Shown here: in pieces, positions 32,700-38,009 of the stretch
Layout of the letters: each line of letters begins with the position of its first letter
Position numbering within the stretch: the stretch's first letter is position 1
Origin: Azotobacter beijerinckii
Lineage (GTDB): Bacteria > Pseudomonadota > Gammaproteobacteria > Pseudomonadales > Pseudomonadaceae
Direction of reading: 5' to 3'
DNA: 38,009 bases
Assembly: GCF_900110885.1 (NCBI RefSeq)
Contig: NZ_FOFJ01000035.1
Span: forward strand, 1 to 38,009
Made by a program: the position numbers and the translations under genes
Notes under the pieces: generated by a model
Database searches by the model: none
Seen by the model: the letters and a program-made list of their open reading frames with translations, nothing else
What the model was told of the DNA's origin: nothing

Positions 32700-33193
32700 G
32701 TCCGCTCGACAACCTGCAACCGCCGCTCCTCCCGCCGGCCATTCCCTGGTGGCCGCCGGCACCCGGCTGGTGGGCGCTGGCGCTGCTGGCCGGCGTCTCA
32801 CTGGCGACCTTCTGCTGGCTGCACTGGCGCCGCCCGCGGCGCCGCGCCGAACCGCCCGCGCCGGCGCCGCTGGCCCTCGATCCGCTGCGCGTCGCCGCCC
32901 TGGAGGAACTGGCGCAGCTGCGCAAACCCTACGACCTGCCCGCCGGCCCCTGGCTGCAGCAGCTCAACGCGCTGCTCAAGCGCCTCTGCCGCGCCCACTA
33001 CCCGGACAGCCGCAGCCACACCCTGAGCGGCCGCGCCTGGCTGGCCTATCTCGACAGCCGCTGCCCGGCCGCCGGCCTGACGCGCTGGATGATCCTCGTG
33101 GAGGGCGGCTATCGCGCCGAATGCCGGCTCGACGACAAGGCCATCGACGGACTCTACCAGTCCGTGGACATCTGGATTCGCCGGCATGTTTGA
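32696..33193 (+). CDS. DUF4381-like single-pass membrane protein
   Basis: The 165-aa product has a proline/tryptophan-rich start (LPPAIPWWPPAPGWW). One membrane helix follows (about residues 26-44), then a basic stretch (WRRPRRRAEPPA) and a cytoplasmic helical domain with RVAALEELAQLRKPYDLPAG and WLQQLNALLKRLCRAHYPDS. This layout and its place between DUF58 and the BatA-like gene identify the DUF4381 component of MoxR operons. Function is unknown; it may bridge cytoplasmic MoxR/DUF58 to the membrane vWA proteins. It overlaps its upstream neighbour by 4 bases and its downstream neighbour by 8. Confidence 0.85.
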   Translation: MSPLDNLQPPLLPPAIPWWPPAPGWWALALLAGVSLATFCWLHWRRPRRRAEPPAPAPLALDPLRVAALEELAQLRKPYDLPAGPWLQQLNALLKRLCRAHYPDSRSHTLSGRAWLAYLDSRCPAAGLTRWMILVEGGYRAECRLDDKAIDGLYQSVDIWIRRHV

Positions 33194-34190
33194 CTTCGCC
33201 TGGCCCTGGGTCTTCCTGCTCGCCCCGCTGCCCTGGCTGCTGCGCTTCGTGCTGCCGCCGGCCGACAGCGGCGAGGCGGCGCTCAAGGTGGCCTTTCTCG
33301 ACGAACTGGAGCGCCTCAGCGGCCACCGCGCCCGCCTGCGCCTGCCGGGCTGGCGCCAGCAGGCGCCGTTCGTCCTGCTCTGGCTGCTGCTGCTCACGGC
33401 CGCCGCCCGTCCCGAATGGGTCGGCGAGCCCCTGCCGCTGCCCACCAGCGGCCGCGACCTGTTGCTCGCGGTGGATGTCTCCGGCTCCATGGAGTACGCC
33501 GACATGCAGTGGGAGGGCGAAGCCATCAGCCGCCTGGAGCTGGTCAAGCGCCTGCTCGGCCAGTTCATCGAGGATCGCCAAGGCGACCGCGTCGGGCTGA
33601 TCCTGTTCGGCAGCCAGGCCTACCTGCAGGCGCCGCTGACCTTCGATCGGCAGACCGTGCACACCTGGCTGGAGGAAGCCATGATCGGCATCGCCGGCAA
33701 GAACACCGCCCTCGGCGATGCCATCGGCCTGGCGCTCAAGCGCCTGCGCCAGCGCCCGGCACAAAGCCGCGTACTGATCCTGGTCACCGACGGCGCCAAC
33801 ACCGGCGGCGAGATCGATCCGCAGGTCGCCGCCCGCCTGGCCGCCGAGGAAGGCGTGCGCATCCACACCGTCGGCATCGGTGCCGATCCCCGCCAGAACG
33901 ACCTGCTCGGCCGGATCGGCCTAGCGCCTGGGCTGGACCTCGACGAGCCGACCCTGCGCGCCATCGCCGGACAGACCGGCGGGGAATACTTCCGCGTCCG
34001 CAACAGCGAGGAGCTGCGCGCCATCGAAGCCACCCTCGACCGCCTGGAGCCGGTGGCCCAGCAGCCGACCCAGGCGCGCCCGACCCGTCCGCTGTACGCC
34101 TGGCCACTGGCCGCGGCCCTGCTGCTCAGCCTCCTGCCGGCGGCCCGTACCCTCCGGCCGCCACGCGCCCGCCCGGGAGAGCGTCGATGA
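33186..34190 (+). CDS. BatA-like von Willebrand A membrane protein
   Basis: The 334-aa protein has two N-terminal membrane helices (about residues 4-20 and 58-74), a periplasmic vWA domain (about 90-290) and a C-terminal helix (LYAWPLAAALLLSLLPAA). The metal-ion-dependent adhesion site is intact: DVSGSM with Asp97, a threonine in the AYLQAPLTF region and LVTDGAN, where Asp acts in the third loop. This is the typical BatA form from Bat operons. It probably binds partner proteins through the Mg-bound vWA site in the periplasm. The gene overlaps the DUF4381-like gene by 8 bases and the next gene by 4. Confidence 0.93.
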   Translation: MFDFAWPWVFLLAPLPWLLRFVLPPADSGEAALKVAFLDELERLSGHRARLRLPGWRQQAPFVLLWLLLLTAAARPEWVGEPLPLPTSGRDLLLAVDVSGSMEYADMQWEGEAISRLELVKRLLGQFIEDRQGDRVGLILFGSQAYLQAPLTFDRQTVHTWLEEAMIGIAGKNTALGDAIGLALKRLRQRPAQSRVLILVTDGANTGGEIDPQVAARLAAEEGVRIHTVGIGADPRQNDLLGRIGLAPGLDLDEPTLRAIAGQTGGEYFRVRNSEELRAIEATLDRLEPVAQQPTQARPTRPLYAWPLAAALLLSLLPAARTLRPPRARPGERR

Positions 34191-35947
34191 ACGGACTCTG
34201 GCCGCACTGGCTGCATCCCGAGTGGCTGCTCCTGCTGCCTCTGCTCGCCTGGCTGCTCTGGCGGCTCTGGCATCGCCAGCGCCGTGCCGGCCGCTGGGAA
34301 TTGCTGCTGCCGCCGGCCTTCCACCGGGCGCTGCTCGGAGCACGCGCCGGACACGACAGCCGGCTGCCCTGGATCGCCCTCGGCCTGGCCTGGCTGCTCG
34401 CCCTGCTGGCCCTACTCGGCCCCAGCTGGCAGCGCATCGAGCAAAGTCCGCTGAAGCGCGCCGATCCGCTGGTGGTGCTGCTCGAACTGACCCCGAGCAT
34501 GCTCGCCGGCGACGTCGCGCCGAACCGCCTGGAGATGGCCAAGCGCAAGCTGCTCGACCTGCTCGCGGCGCGCCAGGAGGCGCAAACCGCGGTGGTCGTC
34601 TATGCCGGCAGCGCGCATACCCTGGTGCCGCTGTCCGACGATCTGGAAACCACCCGCAACCTGCTGGACGCCCTCGCCCCGCCGATCATGCCGGTCGCCG
34701 GGCGGCGCGCCGACCTCGCCGTGGCCCAAGGCCTGGCGCTGCTCGAACAAGGCGCCCAGGGCCGGGGGCAACTGCTGCTGATCGGCAGCGAACTGGACGA
34801 AAACGAACGCCGGAGCATCGCCAAGGCGCTCGGCAGACACGGCGAACGCCTCGACATCCTCGGCATCGGCAGCACCAGCGGAGCGCCCATCGCCCAGGAA
34901 GGCGGCACCTTCCTCAAGGACGAACAGGGCGCCATCCTGCTGGCCCGGCTGGACGCCGCCGGCCTGGCGCGCTTCGCCGAAAGCCTCGGTGGGCGCTACC
35001 AAAGCGCCAGCCTGGACGACCGCGACCTGCGCCGGCTGGGCCTGCTGGACAGTCCGCAGCGCCTGCGCGAGAACGACGAGGCGGCACGCTTCGATGCCTG
35101 GGCCGACCAAGGCCACTGGCTGCTGCTGCCGCTGCTCCTGCTGGCCGCCTGTGCCGGCCGGCGCGGCTGGCTGCTCTGTCTGCCCCTGCTGCTGGCCCTG
35201 CCCCAGCCCAGCCAGGCCTTCGAGCTCGCCGACCTCTGGCTGCGTCCGGACCAGCAAGGACAGATCCTGCTCCAGGCCGGTCGGCCGGGCGAAGCCGCCC
35301 GGCGCTTCGAGGACCGCCGCTGGCAGGCTCTGGCCCTCTACCAGGCCGGCGACTATGCCGCCGCCGCCGAAGGCTTCGCTCAGGGGCGCACCCCGACCGA
35401 CCACTACAACCGCGGCAATGCCCTGGCCCGGCTCGGCGAACTGGAAGCCGCGTTGGACGCCTACGAGCGCGCCCTGGAGCTGCAGCCGGCGCTGGCGCCG
35501 GCGCTGCACAACAAGGCCCTGGTCGAGGAACTGCTGCGCCAGCGCCGGCAGGCCGAGCAAGCGGCCGAAGACGCCGCCGCGAATGCCCAGGCGCAGTCAC
35601 AGTCGCCAGGCGGACAGCCGACGCCGGAAGGCTCCGCCGCGCCGCCGGCCAAGGCCGGCGAAGGCCAGGCCGATAACGCCGCGCCCGGGGCGGCCGAGGA
35701 CGCGTCCCCGGCCGCCAGCGAGACGAGCGAACTGCCGGCCGCTGCCGCGAAGCAGAACGGCGGGGTACTTGGCGACGACTCGCCGCCGGCTCCCGGACAG
35801 ACCGCCGCAGCCCCGGCGGAACGGCTCGGTGGCGAACGCCGCCAGGCCCTGGAACAGTGGCTGCGGCAGATCCCGGACAATCCCGGCGAACTGCTGCGGC
35901 GCAAATTCTGGTACGAACAGCAACAGCACCGGGAAGCCAGCCCATGA
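34187..35947 (+). CDS. BatB-like vWA protein fused to a TPR (BatC-like) domain
   Basis: The 586-aa protein combines two Bat parts. Residues 1-75 hold two membrane helices, 90-300 a vWA domain, and about 315-345 two further hydrophobic segments. From 360 comes a TPR region (GDYAAAAEGFAQGRTPTDHY, then NRGNALARLGELEAALDAYE). An Ala/Pro/Gln-rich low-complexity linker (about 460-550) and a short helical end (LEQWLRQIPDNPGELLRRKF) follow. The MIDAS is altered: ELTPS (Glu100, Thr102, Ser104) replaces DxSxS, so metal binding may be weak. Start and stop overlap the neighbours by ATGA. In Bacteroides BatB and BatC are separate proteins. Confidence 0.92.
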   Translation: MNGLWPHWLHPEWLLLLPLLAWLLWRLWHRQRRAGRWELLLPPAFHRALLGARAGHDSRLPWIALGLAWLLALLALLGPSWQRIEQSPLKRADPLVVLLELTPSMLAGDVAPNRLEMAKRKLLDLLAARQEAQTAVVVYAGSAHTLVPLSDDLETTRNLLDALAPPIMPVAGRRADLAVAQGLALLEQGAQGRGQLLLIGSELDENERRSIAKALGRHGERLDILGIGSTSGAPIAQEGGTFLKDEQGAILLARLDAAGLARFAESLGGRYQSASLDDRDLRRLGLLDSPQRLRENDEAARFDAWADQGHWLLLPLLLLAACAGRRGWLLCLPLLLALPQPSQAFELADLWLRPDQQGQILLQAGRPGEAARRFEDRRWQALALYQAGDYAAAAEGFAQGRTPTDHYNRGNALARLGELEAALDAYERALELQPALAPALHNKALVEELLRQRRQAEQAAEDAAANAQAQSQSPGGQPTPEGSAAPPAKAGEGQADNAAPGAAEDASPAASETSELPAAAAKQNGGVLGDDSPPAPGQTAAAPAERLGGERRQALEQWLRQIPDNPGELLRRKFWYEQQQHREASP

Positions 35948-37578
35948 TCCGCCCGCTCTGCATCCTCCTGCTCTGCCTGCTGGCCTGGACGAGCCAGGCC
36001 GAGGAATTGACCGCCCGGGTCGACCGCACCCGCCTCGGCGCCGGCGAAACCCTCGAGCTGACCCTCGAAAGCAGCGATCCCGCGCCCCTCGGCAAGCCGG
36101 ACCTGACGCCCCTTGAGCAGCACTTCGAGGTGCTCGGCACCCGCCAGGTCAACCGCCTGACCAACGAGGCCGGCGGGGCCCGCAGCACCACCCAGTGGAT
36201 CGTCACGCTGCAGCCGAAGCACCCCGGCCAGCTGAGCATTCCGCCCTTGCGCCTGGGCGACCAGCAGACCCAGGCGATCGTCCTGCACGTGCAGAAAAGC
36301 GGGATGGATGCCGGCACTGCCCGTCTGGCGCCGGTATTCATCGACGCCAGCCTGGATCGGGAAAACGTCTACGTGCAGGCCCAGGTCGTCCTCACCCTGC
36401 GCATCTACCATTCGGTATCGCTCTACGACGACAGCAATCTGAGCCCGCTGCAGATGGCCGACGCCCGCATCGAGCCCCTCGGCACGCCGCGCACCTACGA
36501 GACCAACGTCAACGGCGTGCGCCACGGGGTGATCGAGATGCGCTATGCGCTTTTTCCCCAGCGCAGCGGCGAGTTGCTGATCCCCTCCCTGGCCTTCACC
36601 GCCACCGAGGTCAGCCGAGCCCCGGACCGCGACGGCCTGCTGCCCTTCGGCCCGCACAGCGGCCGGCAGATCCGCGTGGAGTCGCCGGCGATTCCCCTGA
36701 GGGTCAAGGCCAGGCCTGCCGAATACCCAGCCGACGCGCCCTGGTTGCCGGCACGCGCCCTCGAACTGAGCGAAAGCTGGAATCCCGCGCCGGAACAGGC
36801 CCGGGTCGGCGAATCGCTGACCCGCCAGCTGACGCTCAAGGCCGACGGACTGAGCAGCGCTCAGTTGCCGCCGCTGGCCAACCTCCCGGTCGACGGCCTG
36901 CGCCGCTATCCCGACCAGCCACAACTGGCCGAGCAGCCCGGCGAGCGCGGCCTGATCGGCAGCCGCGAGGAACGCGAGGCGCTGGTGCCGACCCGTGACG
37001 GCCGGATCGAACTGCCGGCGCAGGAAGTGCTGTGGTGGAACACCGTCCACGAACGCTTGGAACGCGCCCGCCTGCCGGCGCGCACCCTGGTGGTGAAAAC
37101 GAACCCCGAACTGGCCGCGGAACCGCCGCAGCCCCTCGGCGCGCTCCTGACCCTGCCCGGCCAGCCGCTCAGGGTCTGGCAGCTGACCAGCGCCCTGCTG
37201 CTCTGCACCACCCTGCTCGGTTTCGGCCTCTGGTGGCGTGCCCGCCGCCAGCCGGCGATCCGCAGCGCCGTCGCCGGGCCGAACTCCCGCACCCTGCTCG
37301 ACGAGCTGCGCCGCGCCTGCCAGGCCAACGATACCCAGGCGACCCGCCAGGCCCTCGACGCCTGGGCCCGCCAGCAACCGGAAACCCTCGCCGCGATGGC
37401 CGCGCGCTACGTGCCCCTCTCCGCCGCCCTCGACGGCCTGAACGGTGCGCTCTACAGCGAAGGCGGCCAGTACTGGCAGGGCGAGGACCTCTGGCAGGCG
37501 ATCCGCAGCCTGCCGTCGGCCCTGCTGCCAGGCACAGCCCAGGAACCGAGCCAGCTGCCGCCGCTATATCCGCGCTGA
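35944..37578 (+). CDS. BatD-like protein
   Basis: The last gene of the operon encodes a 544-aa protein with a signal peptide (MIRPLCILLLCLLAWTSQA) and a large periplasmic part made of beta-sandwich repeats. Segments such as ELTARVDRTRLGAGETLELT and EVLGTRQVNRLTNEAGGARS are diagnostic of BatD. One membrane helix lies near residues 415-437 (VWQLTSALLLCTTLLGFGLW), followed by a cytoplasmic helical tail. BatD is thought to act with BatA/BatB in an envelope complex. It overlaps the previous stop by ATGA. Soon after its stop comes the IS200/IS605-type right end, so the operon's downstream side has been remodelled. Confidence 0.93.
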   Translation: MIRPLCILLLCLLAWTSQAEELTARVDRTRLGAGETLELTLESSDPAPLGKPDLTPLEQHFEVLGTRQVNRLTNEAGGARSTTQWIVTLQPKHPGQLSIPPLRLGDQQTQAIVLHVQKSGMDAGTARLAPVFIDASLDRENVYVQAQVVLTLRIYHSVSLYDDSNLSPLQMADARIEPLGTPRTYETNVNGVRHGVIEMRYALFPQRSGELLIPSLAFTATEVSRAPDRDGLLPFGPHSGRQIRVESPAIPLRVKARPAEYPADAPWLPARALELSESWNPAPEQARVGESLTRQLTLKADGLSSAQLPPLANLPVDGLRRYPDQPQLAEQPGERGLIGSREEREALVPTRDGRIELPAQEVLWWNTVHERLERARLPARTLVVKTNPELAAEPPQPLGALLTLPGQPLRVWQLTSALLLCTTLLGFGLWWRARRQPAIRSAVAGPNSRTLLDELRRACQANDTQATRQALDAWARQQPETLAAMAARYVPLSAALDGLNGALYSEGGQYWQGEDLWQAIRSLPSALLPGTAQEPSQLPPLYPR

Positions 37579-37619
37579 GGGGATACCGCGCCGACCGGCG
37601 AAGCGGAACTGTTCGGCGG

Positions 37620-37660
37620 TTGACTGCTCCCCTCCCTGAAGGAAGGGGATTCCCAATTCA
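37620..37660 (-). mobile_element. Right-end remnant of an IS200/IS605-type (TnpB) element
   Basis: On the minus strand, after the TGA at 37660-37658, the sequence reads GGGAATCCCCTTCC, a TTCA loop, GGGAGGGGAG and then CAGTCAA. This is the usual right-end hairpin and TCAA terminus of IS200/IS605 elements; the hairpin is 37629-37648. In such elements this hairpin is also the 3' end of the omega-RNA, whose guide would come from the flank (here toward batD, below 37620). Only the right end and a TnpB tail are visible, so the element is broken or interrupted. Confidence 0.65.
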
Positions 37661-37729
37661 ACGAGCACTGGACACAGGCACTTGACCCATGCCGCTTACG
37701 TTCTCTCCAAGGGCTAACACCCACCCCTT
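37658..37729 (-). pseudogene. tnpB: C-terminal tail of TnpB (23 codons)
   Basis: A 23-codon open stretch on the minus strand (KGWVLALGENVSGM, ending VPVSSAR, then TGA) precedes the right-end hairpin, as the last codons of tnpB do in IS200/IS605 elements. An LxxGEN-like motif near the end is common in TnpB C-termini. A TGA just upstream (37730-37732) closes the frame, so the gene is broken here, probably by the IS4-type element on its other side. No functional RNA-guided nuclease is encoded in the visible part. Confidence 0.45.
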
Positions 37730-37781
37730 TCAAGGTCTTTACGTAAACTCCCTTCCCTAAAACCATCAAGAGGGCAAGGCG

Positions 37782-38009
37782 GTGTGGGACGAGATTCTGG
37801 CGCGATTCGAGAAGCAGGCACCGGCCAGCGTCATGGCACGGCTGGTGTTGGAACGGGCGATGCCGGCTGCCTGGGTCGACGAAGTGTTCGAGACCAACCG
37901 GCAGCGCCAGTATCCCTGGGAGCTGCTGTTTTCCACCGTCGTCGAGCTGATGTCGCTGGTTTCCCTGGGGCTGCGCCCTTCGCTGCATGCCGCCGCGCGC
38001 CAGATGGAC
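37782..38009 (+). CDS. IS4-family transposase, N-terminal part (runs off the window)
   Basis: Seventy-six codons begin with GTG (VWDEILARFEKQAPASVMAR) after an AGAGGG-type site and continue LVLERAMPAAWVDEVFETNR and LLFSTVVELMSLVSLGLRPS. This matches the N-terminal region of a common group of IS4-type DDE transposases. The DDE catalytic core would lie beyond the window. The element's left end should lie in 37730-37781, next to the TnpB tail, but I could not confirm an inverted repeat without the other end. Confidence 0.75.
   Translation, partial: MWDEILARFEKQAPASVMARLVLERAMPAAWVDEVFETNRQRQYPWELLFSTVVELMSLVSLGLRPSLHAAARQMD

Noticed and set aside
37452..37988. 178-codon minus-strand frame across the IS200/IS605 end
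   Set aside because: It runs through the right-end hairpin, antisense batD and antisense transposase sequence; it is not a real gene.

Overview
The window is a GC-rich chromosomal segment from a gamma-proteobacterium of the Pseudomonadaceae. From memory, its backbone follows the Pseudomonas aeruginosa PAO1 order from about PA3040 to PA3075: a YqjD/YqjE/YqjK-like trio, a dGTPase, dacB, rlmKL, rmf, pyrD, the giant NAD-glutamate dehydrogenase gdhB, and a moxR-BatABD operon. The very high GC and the accessory insertions would suit Azotobacter or a high-GC Pseudomonas, but genus is inference. No rRNA or tRNA gene was seen.

Layout. 1-1060: 5' part of an OprD-type porin (minus strand) with a 41-codon candidate ORF ahead of it. 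1391-2101: dienelactone hydrolase family gene. 2195-7279: a minus-strand type I-E CRISPR locus that has kept all five Cascade genes (cse1, cse2, cas7e, cas5e, cas6e). It has lost cas1 and cas2, retains only a 124-codon ORF with cas3-like pieces, and ends in an eroded array of three recognisable repeats. 7544-9502: a conserved protein of unknown function, a VanZ-like membrane protein, a secreted nuclease-like protein and a glutaredoxin-like protein. 9654-14979: the YqjD/E/K-like trio, a dGTPase, an FUSC-like membrane protein and DacB. 15026-19002: rlmKL, rmf with a long structured leader, and pyrD. 19144-21700: an unknown protein, a secreted alpha/beta hydrolase and a small unknown protein. 21736-26601: gdhB. 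26752-30650: mprF-virJ, the aminoacyl-phosphatidylglycerol synthase/flippase and its probable hydrolase partner. 30778-37578: six genes with ATG/TGA overlaps (moxR, DUF58, DUF4381-like, BatA-like, BatB+TPR, BatD). 37620-38009: the right end of an IS200/IS605-type element with a TnpB tail, next to an IS4-type transposase that runs off the window.

How the genes act together. The Cascade genes are open and linked by short overlaps and gaps, so an RNA-guided DNA-binding complex could still be made. The effector nuclease-helicase and the adaptation genes are absent here, and cas6e now stops inside a CRISPR repeat. The locus is therefore either in late decay or an interference-free Cascade. The mprF-virJ pair would make and remove aminoacylated phosphatidylglycerol. 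The moxR-Bat operon looks like an envelope-linked AAA/von Willebrand A module. rlmKL and rmf both act on ribosomes. Most reading frames on the opposite strand of large genes are treated as GC-driven shadows.
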